Shown here: positions 1 to 8,345 of the stretch, one piece after another | Numbering within the stretch: the stretch's first letter is position 1 | Layout: each line of letters opens with the position of its first letter | Origin: Candidatus Microthrix parvicella Bio17-1 | Lineage (GTDB): Bacteria > Actinomycetota > Acidimicrobiia > Acidimicrobiales > Microtrichaceae | NCBI RefSeq assembly: GCF_000299415.1 | Contig: NZ_AMPG01000002.1 | Span: 124,001 to 188,000 of the forward strand | Direction of reading: 5' to 3' | DNA length: 64,000 nt | The notes under the pieces: model-generated | Databases searched by the model: none | Seen by the model: only the letters and a program-made list of their open reading frames with translations | Told to the model about the DNA's origin: nothing | Program-made: the position numbers and the translations under genes

Positions 1-361
1 CCAGGTCGAACGGCGCCATCTTGGTGAGCGCACCGGGCAGGTCCTCGAACGAACCTGCCACCAGCGGCACGTCGCCACCGAGGCGTGCTCGGGCCATCTC
101 GAGCATCGGCTCGCTGAGGTCGGTGCCGGCCACCCGATAGCCCAACCGGGCGAACTCGGCCAGGTGGGTCCCGGTGCCGCAGGCGACATCGAGCAGCGTC
201 CTGGGGGCGTTGGGCGATGGCACGGCGCTGCCCGCCCTGGCCACCATGGTGCGCACCTGCCTGGCCTCGGCCGCGTAGTCCTTGCCCATGCCCGAGTAGT
301 TCAGGTCGTAGATGCGGGCCAGCTTGGCGCCGTAGGAACCCTCGCCACCGGAAGTGCTCAT
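1..361 (-). CDS. SAM-dependent methyltransferase, C-terminus cut by window edge
   Basis: About 120 N-terminal residues are visible and the gene runs off the left edge. Residues 56-66 read LLDVACGTGTH, the glycine-rich SAM-binding motif I of class I methyltransferases. They are followed by a strand ending in an acidic residue (AGTDLSEPML), the usual ribose-binding position. The N-terminus (YDLNYSGMGKDYAAEA) resembles small Methyltransf_11/25-type enzymes. The substrate cannot be inferred. The ATG at 361 overlaps the stop of the upstream acetyltransferase gene by 4 nt (ATGA), so the two are probably translationally coupled. Confidence 0.85.
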   Translation of the reverse strand, partial: MSTSGGEGSYGAKLARIYDLNYSGMGKDYAAEARQVRTMVARAGSAVPSPNAPRTLLDVACGTGTHLAEFARLGYRVAGTDLSEPMLEMARARLGGDVPLVAGSFEDLPGALTKMAPFDL

Positions 362-873
362 GGCGACGGCACCGGACGAGCGAGGTAGGCAACCTCGGCG
401 GCGACGCCTGTTGCGGGGTCGATGCCGTACGGCTCCGCCCGGCCGACCTCCTCGAAACCCAACCTGGCGTGGAAGGCGAGCGACTCGTCGTTGCGGGGCC
501 GGGTGTTCACCTCCAACACGAACCAATCGGCGGTGCCCACCGCACGGGCGGAAACCGCGTCGTACAGCGCCCGGGCCACGCCACGGCCTCGCGCCCGGGG
601 CGCCACAACCACACGATCGAGGTAGACAAACCGGCTGTAGTGCCGGGACGTCCAGGCATAGTTGGCCGACCAGTAGTCGGCGTCCGGGCCAACGGTCCAG
701 CAGAAGCCGTCGGGGTCGCCCTCGGCTCCCACGGCCAGCGCATCGCGCAACACCGGCCTGTATCGCTTCAGCGCAGCCTCATCCAGGGCGGTCACCCTGG
801 GTACCTCGACGTTGTTGAGCGCCAGGAGCGATGCGTCGTCGGCGGTGGTCAGATCTCTGATGTCGGGGCTCAC
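358..873 (-). CDS. GNAT-family N-acetyltransferase
   Basis: 171 residues. Residues 87-100 (RVVVAPRARGRGVA) match motif A of GNAT enzymes, the R/Q-x-x-G-x-G/A loop that binds acetyl-CoA pyrophosphate. They are followed by the expected helix and a C-terminal FHARLGFEEVG segment. I chose the GTG at 873 because AGGAGA lies about 7 nt upstream. The frame stays open further upstream but with no better start. The gene overlaps the downstream methyltransferase start by 4 nt. The acceptor substrate (amino acid, antibiotic or protein) is unknown. Confidence 0.85.
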   Translation of the reverse strand: MSPDIRDLTTADDASLLALNNVEVPRVTALDEAALKRYRPVLRDALAVGAEGDPDGFCWTVGPDADYWSANYAWTSRHYSRFVYLDRVVVAPRARGRGVARALYDAVSARAVGTADWFVLEVNTRPRNDESLAFHARLGFEEVGRAEPYGIDPATGVAAEVAYLARPVPSP

Positions 874-920
874 GCGGGGTCTCCTGGAGGAGGGTTGGGA
901 TACGGGCGCAGTCGCTCGGC

Positions 921-1604
921 TCAGGTGTCGGTGGCCCAGGTGTTGCGATGCCACTGATCGCTCAATGGCGGACGGCCGGCTCGTGCTGATGTTGACGGCC
1001 GCCGACCGTCGGGGGCCGGGTGGCCCAGCGCCACCGTGCCCACGCCTCGCCACCCGGCCGGCACTCCCAACCGCTCGGCCACCTCCGGTTCATGGTGGAA
1101 CATCCCGAAGAACAGCGCGCCCAGGCCTTCGGCCTCGGCGGCCAGCAGCAGGTTTTGCACCACGGCACCCGCATCAACCCACCAGTAGGGCACCGGCCAG
1201 GACTCTTGGTTGTCGCCAAGGTGGGCGCGTGCCTTGTCATCACAGCCGTAGCGCTCAACCCACGCCTCCGGTCGCACCCACAACGTGACCAGCACCGGAG
1301 CATCGAGCAGACCCGGCCAGGCGAACGAAGCTCGACGCGACGGCGGAAGTGTGAGGTTCCAGTAGGCCTCCACCGGATCGGCGCGACGCGGGTCGGCGCG
1401 ACCGGCCCCCGCGCGGTCGTCGGAGAATCGTTCCAGGCTGACGAAGGCGACTCCCTGGGTGAAACCCGCCGACGGCGCACGCCGGGCCAGGTTGAGCAGT
1501 CGTTCCAACTGGTCGGGCTTCAGAGCCTCACCCGAGAAATCTCGACACATGCGTCGCCGACCCATCACGACCGCCAGCGAGCCGTCGGCCAGGTTGCCGG
1601 GCAT
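921..1604 (-). CDS. Nitroreductase-family flavoprotein
   Basis: 227 residues. The N-terminal GRRRMCRDFSGE is the arginine-rich FMN-phosphate-binding start of the nitroreductase fold. RRAPSAGFTQG follows, then a central VVQNLLLAAEAEGLGALFF helix, both typical of the family. Such enzymes use FMN and NAD(P)H to reduce nitro or quinone substrates, or act in cofactor metabolism. The specific role here is unknown. The ATG at 1604 starts 8 nt after the preceding gene's stop, which suggests co-transcription with the unknown protein at 1613-2299. The frame extends upstream to 1658 only by overlapping that gene. Confidence 0.85.
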   Translation of the reverse strand: MPGNLADGSLAVVMGRRRMCRDFSGEALKPDQLERLLNLARRAPSAGFTQGVAFVSLERFSDDRAGAGRADPRRADPVEAYWNLTLPPSRRASFAWPGLLDAPVLVTLWVRPEAWVERYGCDDKARAHLGDNQESWPVPYWWVDAGAVVQNLLLAAEAEGLGALFFGMFHHEPEVAERLGVPAGWRGVGTVALGHPAPDGRRPSTSARAGRPPLSDQWHRNTWATDT

Positions 1605-1612
1605 CGGTGGCC

Positions 1613-2299
1613 TCAGTCCGGCTTGGTGTAGCCGCGCAGCTCTTCCTCCATCGCCCACCCGTAGGTGATGAGCGAGTCGCCATTGTCGACATCGAGATGG
1701 GCGAACATCTCGGCCACCTTGGGGTCGATGGTGGCCGAATCGAGTGGCTTGAAATCGAGACAGGGTGGGAACGAGCCATCACCCTCAACGGTAAAGGCCT
1801 TGGCGGCGTAGCGTGAGGCGCCAATGCTGAAACGCTTGGCCAGGCGTCGCCCCCACTGACGCTCCTCGCCCCCGGCCTCCACATCGGGGTGGGGCTGAAT
1901 GTCCTCCAGCCGCTCGAAACCGGCCATGGCCCCGGGGTTGACCATGCGGCACCCCAACAGCACGTCCTCGTCGGGGAAGGCCATCAGGGCCCGGTGGTAG
2001 TTGGCCGACATCACCGCATTGAGCACATCGTCCCGGTCATCGGAACGACGCACGTACGCCAATCCCAGCAGCACCGCTGGAGTTCCTCCGATGCGTTCGA
2101 GGGTGGAGTACGAGTAACCGACGAGCGACTCGACCTCGTCGGCCTCCCGAATGAGGGTGACCAGCACCCACTCCTCACGCTGTTTGGAGAGCAGGCCGAC
2201 ATCGAAGCCGCGCTCACACTCCGCCGCCAGGTCGGCCATCTCGGTCAACTCGGCATCGCTCAGCGCGGTGCAGTCCTTCGTGTAGGTCTTAAACGCCAT
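1613..2299 (-). CDS. Uncharacterised 228-residue protein
   Basis: I do not recognise this family. The protein is soluble, with no signal peptide or membrane segment. A mixed alpha/beta N-terminal part (EEWVLVTLIREADEVESLVGYSYSTL) and a central segment on growth-unrelated residues (ALMAFPDEDVLLGCRMVNP) are vaguely reminiscent of an acetyltransferase-like fold, but I see no CoA motif. The ATG at 2299 is preceded by GGGGGA. It appears to be the first gene of a short operon with the nitroreductase. Confidence 0.6.
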   Translation of the reverse strand: MAFKTYTKDCTALSDAELTEMADLAAECERGFDVGLLSKQREEWVLVTLIREADEVESLVGYSYSTLERIGGTPAVLLGLAYVRRSDDRDDVLNAVMSANYHRALMAFPDEDVLLGCRMVNPGAMAGFERLEDIQPHPDVEAGGEERQWGRRLAKRFSIGASRYAAKAFTVEGDGSFPPCLDFKPLDSATIDPKVAEMFAHLDVDNGDSLITYGWAMEEELRGYTKPD

Positions 2300-2398
2300 G
2301 TGTTCCCCCGTCTGGGCCGCAGTGGTGGCCGCACTAGTTCAGCGTCAAACTGCGAGATTTGCAAACCGAAACACTCAGTTCATGGACTGGCGCAGCCC

Positions 2399-5300
2399 TT
2401 AGAGCACCACTGCCGAGGTGCCCAACAACACGCGCAATTCGGAGATCAACGAAGCTGAATGGTTGACACAGAACGGCGGTCGCAGATGCACCGACGAGCC
2501 GCCGAGGTCGATGTGGACCTCGGACCGACCAGGAAACTCCAGGATCACCCGGCGAAGCTCCTCCACCAGCGCGTCGTCCAATTTGGACGGGCTGATCCTC
2601 AGGTTCAGGGGGTTGTCGGAGGTGGCCTCCGCACCATCGAACACCTCGATGTCGAAGGCGATGAACTTGGGGGTGTCGTCGCGCTGATCCACCCGACCGT
2701 TCACGATCACCAGCACATCGTCATCCAGCTTGTGACCGTGCTCGGTCATCGTGCGAGGAAAGACCATGACCTCGATCTGGCTCTGCAGGTCCTCCAGCTG
2801 GAAGATGGCCATCAGGTCGCCCTTTTTGGTCCACTTGCGCTGCAGGTTGGTGACGACGCCGCCGATCGAACGCGAGGCACCGTCGGACAGTTCGGACAGC
2901 TCCGACAGCGGGCCGTCGGTCTTGCGGCCGAGCGCCTCCTCGTAGCCCATCAGGGGGTGATCCGACACGTACAGGCCGAGCATCTCCTTTTCGTGGCTGA
3001 GGCGTTCGGCCTTGTCGAACTCCACGTCGGTCACCGGATGTTCGTCGATGGTGGGCTCGTCACCGCCCGAACCAAACAACGACATCACGCCCATGTCGTG
3101 CTCGCGACGGCGGGCGACGATGTGGTCGATCCGCTCCTCCATGCGCAACAGCAGACCCTTGCGGGGTAGATCACAGCGGTCGAAACCTCCCGCCTTGATG
3201 ATCGACTCGATCGTGCGCTTGTTGAGTACCTCGTAGGGCACCCGCAGGCAGAAGTCGTCGAACGCGTCGATGGGACGGCCGTCGATCGCCCGGGCCGTGA
3301 AGGGCCCCTTTGCCTCTCGCTCGGCGACGATGAGGTCGACCAGCCCCTCCCCCACGTTGCGCACCGCGGCCAGCCCGAAAATGATCGACTGATCACCCGG
3401 GGTGAAAAACGCCGCCGACCGGTTGATATCGGGCACCTCGACCGTGATGCCCATCGAGCGGCACTCGGCCAGGTAGACCGCGGCTTTTTCCAGCGTGTGA
3501 CTGACCGAGGTGAGGAGCGCCGCCAGGTACTCCTCGGGGTAGTTCGCTTTGAGATAGGCGGTTTGATAGGTGACGAGCCCATAGCCGTAGCTGTGAGACT
3601 TGTTGAAGGCGTAATCGGCAAAGCGCTCGATGATGTCGAACAGTTCTTTACCCAGCGAGCGCTCAAAACCGGTGGCCTCGACGCCCTCCTCGAAGCTGGC
3701 CCGCTCCTTGATCATCAGTTCGGGCTTCTTCTTGCCGCAGGCTTTACGCAGGTTGTCGGCCTGGGCCAGGGAGTACCCGGCGAAGCGTTGGGCCACCCGC
3801 ATCACCGACTCCTGGTAGATCATCAGCCCGTAGGTGTCGCTGAGCACCTCCTCGGCCGCCGGGTGGAAGAAGTCGACCGGTTTGCGTCCGTTTTTGCGGT
3901 CGGCGTAGTCGTAGTGCATGTTGGCCCCCATGGGGCCCGGCCGGTACAGGGCGATGAGCGCGGCGACGTCCTCGAAGCTGTCCGGGGCAACCGCCCGAAT
4001 CAACGCCCGCATCGGAGGCGACTCCAGCTGGAAGACCCCGATGGTCTCGCCCTTGGCCAACATGGCGAACGTGGGGGGGTCGTCGAGCGCGACGTTGTCG
4101 ATGTCGACGTCCACGCCACGATGCTCGCTGATCAGCTCGAGCGCGTCCGAGATCACGTCAAGGTTGCGCAGGCCGAGGAAGTCCATCTTCAACAGGCCGA
4201 GGTCTTCGCAGGTACCCCCCTCGAACTGGGTCACCACCGGGGCATCCTCGGGGTTGCCGCCGGATTCCGGCTTCCGCTGAATCGGCAGGTAGTCGGTGAG
4301 CGGACCCTTGGTAATCACCACCGCGGCGGCGTGGATGCCGTCCTGGCGCCGCAGCCCCTCGATGCCCTTGGCGACGTCCATGACCTTTTTTGCGTCGGGA
4401 TCGGTGGCGTACATGTCCCGCAGCTCGGTGGCCACCTTGTAGCCGCCAAGGTACTTGGGGTGCTCCTCCAGGCAGGCGTAGAGCGGCGTGTCACGGCCCA
4501 TCACCAGCGGCGGCATGGCCTTGGCCACCTTGTCGCCGAGCGAGTACGGGTAGCCGAGCACCCGCGCCGAGTCGCGCACCGCGGCACGGGCCTTGATCGT
4601 GGAGAACGTGACGATCTGGGCGACGTGCTCGCGGCCGTACCGCTCGGCCGCATAGCGGATCATCTCGTCCCGGTAACGAGAGTCGAAGTCCATGTCGATA
4701 TCGGGCATCGACACGCGCTCCGGGTTGAGAAACCGTTCGAAAAGCAGGTCGTAGCGGATCGGATCCAGTTCGGTGATGCGAAGGCAGTAGGCCACCGCGC
4801 AGCCGGCCGCGGAGCCGCGGCCCGGACCCACCCGGATGTTCAGGTCACGGGCGTGCTTGATCAGGTCCCAGGTGATGATGAAGTACGACGAGTAGCCCAT
4901 CTCGTCGATGACGTCGAGCTCGTAGTCGATGCGCTCGCGTGCCTCGGGGGTGAGCGTTGCGCCCCAACGCATGTGGGCGCCCTCGTAGGTCAGCGCCTTC
5001 AGATACTCGGTGTCGGTGGCGTAGCCCTCGGGCAACGGAAACTGGGGCAGTTCCGGCTCGGGGAACTCGATTTCGAGGTTGCAGCGCTCGGCGATCCACA
5101 GGGTGTTGTCGCACGACACCTCCACCTCGCGAAACAGGTGTCGCATTTCCTGGGCCGACTTCAGGTAGTGGTCCGAACCGTGGAACCTGAACCGCTTTTC
5201 GTCGGAGACGAGCGACCCGGTCTGCACGCAGAGCAGAGCGTCGTGGGCCTCGGCGTCCTCACGCGTGACGTAGTGGCCGTCGTTGGTGGCCAGCAGCGGC

Positions 5301-5938
5301 GCCCTCAGGCGCTTGGCGATCTCGATCAGTTGAGGGTTGGTCTTGTGCTGTTCGGGGATGCCGTGATCCTGGATCTCGACGAACAGGTTGTCGCGTCCAA
5401 AGATGTCTTGCAGGCGACCGGCCTTCTCCAGCGCCGCGTCGAAGCTCTCGTTCATCAGCGCCTGCAGCACATGGCCACCCAGGCAGCCGGTGGTGGCGAT
5501 CACGCCCTCGGCGTGCTGCGACAACAACTCCCAGTCGAGCCGTGGCTTGTAGTAGTACCCCTCGAGGAACGCCTTGGAACTCAGCTGGATGAGGTTCTTG
5601 TAGCCGGTGAGGTTCTCGGCCAGCAGCGTGAGGTGGTAGTAGAGCTTCCTGCCGCCCTCAACCTCGCCGCCGGAGTCGTCCACCCGACCTCGCCGTGACG
5701 GACGCTCAAAGCGGCTGTCGTAGGCCATGTAGGCCTCGGTCCCGATGATCGGGTTGATCCCCTGGGCTCGCGCCTCCTTGTAAAAGTCGAGCACCCCGTA
5801 CATGTTGCCGTGGTCGGTGATGCCCAGTGCCGGTTGGCCGTCCTTGGCGGCGGCCGCCACCACCTCCCCGATACGCGAGGCACCATCGAGCATCGAGAAC
5901 TCGGTGTGCTGATGAAGGTGAACGAAGGAGTCAGGCAT
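2399..5938 (-). CDS. dnaE: DNA polymerase III alpha subunit
   Basis: Replicative C-family DNA polymerase, 1179 residues, the normal DnaE1 length. The PHP domain begins at residue 5 (FVHLHQHTEFSMLDG) with ITDHGNMYG at 40-48. GPGRGSAAG at 371-379 and PDIDMDF at 412-418, which carries two catalytic aspartates, mark the palm. NKSHSYGYG and QTAYLKANYPEEY follow. A helix-hairpin-helix/OB-fold region (GGVVTNLQRKWTKKGDLMAIF) lies near the C-terminus. A TAGTTT hexamer at 5953-5948 sits 9 nt before the ATG, so the transcript may be leaderless or nearly so. This looks like the essential copy and not the ImuB-associated DnaE2, because no imuAB genes are nearby. Confidence 0.97.
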   Translation of the reverse strand: MPDSFVHLHQHTEFSMLDGASRIGEVVAAAAKDGQPALGITDHGNMYGVLDFYKEARAQGINPIIGTEAYMAYDSRFERPSRRGRVDDSGGEVEGGRKLYYHLTLLAENLTGYKNLIQLSSKAFLEGYYYKPRLDWELLSQHAEGVIATTGCLGGHVLQALMNESFDAALEKAGRLQDIFGRDNLFVEIQDHGIPEQHKTNPQLIEIAKRLRAPLLATNDGHYVTREDAEAHDALLCVQTGSLVSDEKRFRFHGSDHYLKSAQEMRHLFREVEVSCDNTLWIAERCNLEIEFPEPELPQFPLPEGYATDTEYLKALTYEGAHMRWGATLTPEARERIDYELDVIDEMGYSSYFIITWDLIKHARDLNIRVGPGRGSAAGCAVAYCLRITELDPIRYDLLFERFLNPERVSMPDIDMDFDSRYRDEMIRYAAERYGREHVAQIVTFSTIKARAAVRDSARVLGYPYSLGDKVAKAMPPLVMGRDTPLYACLEEHPKYLGGYKVATELRDMYATDPDAKKVMDVAKGIEGLRRQDGIHAAAVVITKGPLTDYLPIQRKPESGGNPEDAPVVTQFEGGTCEDLGLLKMDFLGLRNLDVISDALELISEHRGVDVDIDNVALDDPPTFAMLAKGETIGVFQLESPPMRALIRAVAPDSFEDVAALIALYRPGPMGANMHYDYADRKNGRKPVDFFHPAAEEVLSDTYGLMIYQESVMRVAQRFAGYSLAQADNLRKACGKKKPELMIKERASFEEGVEATGFERSLGKELFDIIERFADYAFNKSHSYGYGLVTYQTAYLKANYPEEYLAALLTSVSHTLEKAAVYLAECRSMGITVEVPDINRSAAFFTPGDQSIIFGLAAVRNVGEGLVDLIVAEREAKGPFTARAIDGRPIDAFDDFCLRVPYEVLNKRTIESIIKAGGFDRCDLPRKGLLLRMEERIDHIVARRREHDMGVMSLFGSGGDEPTIDEHPVTDVEFDKAERLSHEKEMLGLYVSDHPLMGYEEALGRKTDGPLSELSELSDGASRSIGGVVTNLQRKWTKKGDLMAIFQLEDLQSQIEVMVFPRTMTEHGHKLDDDVLVIVNGRVDQRDDTPKFIAFDIEVFDGAEATSDNPLNLRISPSKLDDALVEELRRVILEFPGRSEVHIDLGGSSVHLRPPFCVNHSASLISELRVLLGTSAVVL

Positions 5939-5989
5939 GTACCGACGAAACTACACGCTTGTGATCCGCGCGGAACCCCGAGACTCCGA

Positions 5990-6586
5990 TCACAGATAGC
6001 CGGTGGGGCCACGACCCGGAGCGCCTGGCGGTGGGCCGCCGCCCATCGGGCCCTCGGTCTGGCCTTGGATGCCGCCGGGACCGGGCAGTTGACCGCGGAC
6101 GCCCTCCAACTGTTGACGGGCCGCCATCTGCTGAGCGACGAGCGTGGCCTGAATGCCGTGAAACAGGCCCTCCAGCCAGCCCACCAGCTGGGCCTGAGCG
6201 ATGCGCAGCGTGGCCTCCGACGGCACCTCGTCCCCGTCGAAATCGGGGGCGAGGCGATCGAGCTCCTCGGCCAGGTCGGGCGACAACGACGCCTGCAACT
6301 CGTCGACGGAACGACCGTAGATGTCCACCATGTGATCCCGAGCCGCCTCGTCGAGCGGCGTGTTGCGCAGCTCCTCCAGCAGTTGCTTCACCATTGAACC
6401 CACACGGATGATCTTGGCCGGCGAATCGATTCGCTCGCCGTCGTCGGATCCGCCGTCGGATCCCCCTGCCCCACCGCCCGATGCCGTGCCCACGCCCCGG
6501 GCCAGAACCTCGGGGCGCTCACCTGGGCCCTTGTCGGCGACCGGCGGGGAGTCGACCGGCTGGGATGTGTCTGAATCAGTGGCCAT
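5990..6586 (-). CDS. bpa: Bacterial proteasome activator Bpa/PafE
   Basis: 198 residues. The core (residues 54-160) contains RIAQAQLVGWLEGLFHGIQ and QQMAARQQLEGVRGQ, the hallmark of DUF2587 proteins such as mycobacterial Rv3780. These form dodecameric rings that open the 20S proteasome gate independently of ATP. The last residues are PTGYL. The characterised mycobacterial protein ends GQYL, a HbYX-like tail that docks in the proteasome alpha-ring, and the tyrosine-leucine end is kept here. The N-terminal 50 residues are low-complexity and acidic. Proteasome subunit genes are not in the window, but this gene predicts that the organism has them. Confidence 0.9.
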   Translation of the reverse strand: MATDSDTSQPVDSPPVADKGPGERPEVLARGVGTASGGGAGGSDGGSDDGERIDSPAKIIRVGSMVKQLLEELRNTPLDEAARDHMVDIYGRSVDELQASLSPDLAEELDRLAPDFDGDEVPSEATLRIAQAQLVGWLEGLFHGIQATLVAQQMAARQQLEGVRGQLPGPGGIQGQTEGPMGGGPPPGAPGRGPTGYL

Positions 6587-6594
6587 GATGGCCC

Positions 6595-6600
6595 ATCGTA
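6595..6600 (-). promoter_or_regulatory. Candidate -10 (TACGAT) of bpa, leaderless
   Basis: TACGAT lies 8 nt before the bpa ATG and there is no Shine-Dalgarno sequence between them. The spacing predicts transcription beginning at or next to the start codon. Confidence 0.45.
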
Positions 6601-6605
6601 CCGAC

Positions 6606-7715
6606 CTACCAGCCCCTGGCCACCACCAGCGGCACCATGACCTCGGCGCTGGTCAACGACCCGTGACGGCTCTGCAACACGAACGGCCCGGTGTCCGCCG
6701 GATCCAAAAACGCCACCGGTTCGCGAGCGACCAGGGCCACGTCGCCAAGCATGGCGGCAGCTTGATCGGTCAGCCTCGGCCCCCACCAACCCTCCTCAAT
6801 CGTTTGCTCGCGAGTAACCACCCACGCCTGGTCCCCGTAGCGTTCGTTGAACCCTGCGACCAGCTCGGACGCCGATCCTGGGCGGGTGTGGAACCACCGG
6901 AACCGGCCCTCGCCCGACTGGAAGTCCACCAGCTTCAACAGGTCGCGGTCAGGGGTGATCGTGTTGTCACCCACCTGCACCTGGCCGTGATCAGCGGTGA
7001 CCACCAGGGCTGCGCCCTGGGGCAGGCGGGAGATGATGGCCCGCACCATCTGGTCGACCGCCATCAGTTCGGCATCGTAGTGGTCGCCCATCCCGTACTC
7101 GTGGGCCACCTTGTCGATGCCGTCGTAGTAGGCGTACAGGAACGGCTCGCCACGGTCGAGCGCCGCCGTGATCTCGACCACCATGGTTGAGGGCATGCGG
7201 TAGCCCTCAAATCGGCTGGGCTGCAGATGGGCCTCGGTAAAGCCCGTGGCGATGAACTCGGCGCGCGTGATCACCGGTGGTCGCTCCGACCCGAACGCAT
7301 CGTTGGGTTGGATGCCGTTGGGCACGATCGATTCGCGGGCGTCGCCCCTGGGCGTGGACCACCGAAGCACGTTGAGGATCTGGCGGTTCACCGCCATGCG
7401 GTACCCGATCACTCCGTGTGCCCCGGGGGCCAGGCCCGTGGTGATCGAGGTGAGACCCGTGGCGGTGGTGGTGGGGCACACGGTGGTGATGGCAGTCCGG
7501 GGAAGCGACGCCAGGGTGGGGGCCAGGTGTGCCCGTTCCTCAAGCTGGTCCCAGCCCAGCCCGTCGATCACCAACAGGGCGCTCTGGCGGGCGCCCACCA
7601 ATTCCTGGGGCATCCATGCGGGTACCTCGCCCGACGGGTCGAGCAGCGTCGGCACGATGGCGGTGACGCACGCCCCGGCGTAGTCCGGCAACACCGGTGC
7701 CGTCTCGTTCACCAT
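6606..7715 (-). CDS. Alkaline phosphatase-superfamily phosphodiesterase
   Basis: 369 residues of the type I phosphodiesterase/nucleotide pyrophosphatase branch. LLVIDGLGWDQ near residue 50 supplies the first metal-binding Asp. CPTTTATGLTSITTGLAPG carries the threonine nucleophile. YYDGIDKVAHEYG and VTADHGQVQ supply the remaining zinc ligands. There is no signal peptide, so a cytoplasmic location is likely and the substrate is unknown. The ATG at 7715 lies in the first copy of a 14-nt repeat. Out-of-frame ATGs occur 14 and 28 nt upstream, which makes the start less certain than usual. Confidence 0.85.
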   Translation of the reverse strand: MVNETAPVLPDYAGACVTAIVPTLLDPSGEVPAWMPQELVGARQSALLVIDGLGWDQLEERAHLAPTLASLPRTAITTVCPTTTATGLTSITTGLAPGAHGVIGYRMAVNRQILNVLRWSTPRGDARESIVPNGIQPNDAFGSERPPVITRAEFIATGFTEAHLQPSRFEGYRMPSTMVVEITAALDRGEPFLYAYYDGIDKVAHEYGMGDHYDAELMAVDQMVRAIISRLPQGAALVVTADHGQVQVGDNTITPDRDLLKLVDFQSGEGRFRWFHTRPGSASELVAGFNERYGDQAWVVTREQTIEEGWWGPRLTDQAAAMLGDVALVAREPVAFLDPADTGPFVLQSRHGSLTSAEVMVPLVVARGW

Positions 7716-7752
7716 GTCGTCTTCACCATGTCGTCTTCATCATGTCGTCTTC
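7711..7752. repeat. 14-nt tandem repeat containing start codons, three copies
   Basis: Units at 7711-7724, 7725-7738 and 7739-7752 read, on the minus strand, GAAGACGACATGGT (the last with one change). A degenerate fourth unit extends to 7765. Each unit carries a GAAG purine run and an ATG, so the phosphodiesterase start is preceded by two more start-like copies in other frames. Confidence 0.85.
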
Positions 7753-7882
7753 ACCCGTCGCCTTCAGCATGCTGCGTTGCCCTGGTGCCCGGCCCTGCGT
7801 GCCCGACTGACGCCAGTCGATCACACGGCCCCGGGTGGATTCCAACATGGACTCAACTCCGACACCCGAGGCGCCCGGGCCG

Positions 7883-7888
7883 TAGTGT
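7883..7888 (+). promoter_or_regulatory. Candidate -10 (TAGTGT) of rrf2 gene, leaderless
   Basis: TAGTGT lies 7 nt before the ATG at 7896 with no ribosome-binding site between them. This is the same geometry as at many other first genes in the window. Confidence 0.45.
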
Positions 7889-7895
7889 GCCACCC

Positions 7896-8345
7896 ATGAA
7901 GGTCTCCACCCGGGGCGACTACGCCAGCCGCGCGCTGTTGTCGCTCGTGTTGCATCAAGCTGACGGGCCGACTTCGGTGCGCGACATCGTCGAGCGGACC
8001 GCGTTGCCCCAGCCGTATCTTGAACAGATCCTCCTGGCCCTCAAAGGTGCGGGCCTGGTGCGCTCCAAGCGGGGGGTGGGTGGCGGCTACGTACTGGCGA
8101 GGGGTCCCGAGGAGATCACGTTGGCCGACATCGTCTCGGCGGTGGACGGGCCCATCCAGGCGGGCGACTTCGGTTTGCCACACACCGACGGGGCCTGCGA
8201 GCACGAGGGTCAATGTGTGCTGCTGGCGGTGTGGTGGGACGCCGGAGAGCGCATGCGGGAGTACCTGACCGGCTACACGTTGGCCGATATGGCGGCCATG
8301 GCACAGGGCGACGCGCCATGGCCTCCCGTCAGCGCGTCGAGGTGA
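7896..8345 (+). CDS. Rrf2-family transcriptional regulator
   Basis: 149 residues. MKVSTRGDYASRALLSL is the typical start of Rrf2 winged-helix proteins. The recognition region TALPQPYLEQILLALKGAGLVRSKRGVGGGYVLAR includes the conserved wing with RGVGGGY. The effector segment has only two cysteines (ACEHEGQCV) plus a nearby histidine, where iron-sulfur Rrf2 proteins such as IscR and NsrR have three cysteines. Cluster binding is therefore uncertain. The gene ends inside the convergent AlkZ-like gene (17-nt overlap). Its targets are unknown, and no Fe-S assembly genes are adjacent. Confidence 0.9.
   Translation: MKVSTRGDYASRALLSLVLHQADGPTSVRDIVERTALPQPYLEQILLALKGAGLVRSKRGVGGGYVLARGPEEITLADIVSAVDGPIQAGDFGLPHTDGACEHEGQCVLLAVWWDAGERMREYLTGYTLADMAAMAQGDAPWPPVSASR

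Noticed and set aside
3497-5698. A 733-codon open frame on the plus strand opposite dnaE
   Set aside because: It is an antisense shadow. The composition is His/Gly/Val/Arg-rich without domains, while the minus strand encodes a complete DnaE with all motifs. High GC with few stop codons produces such frames throughout the window.
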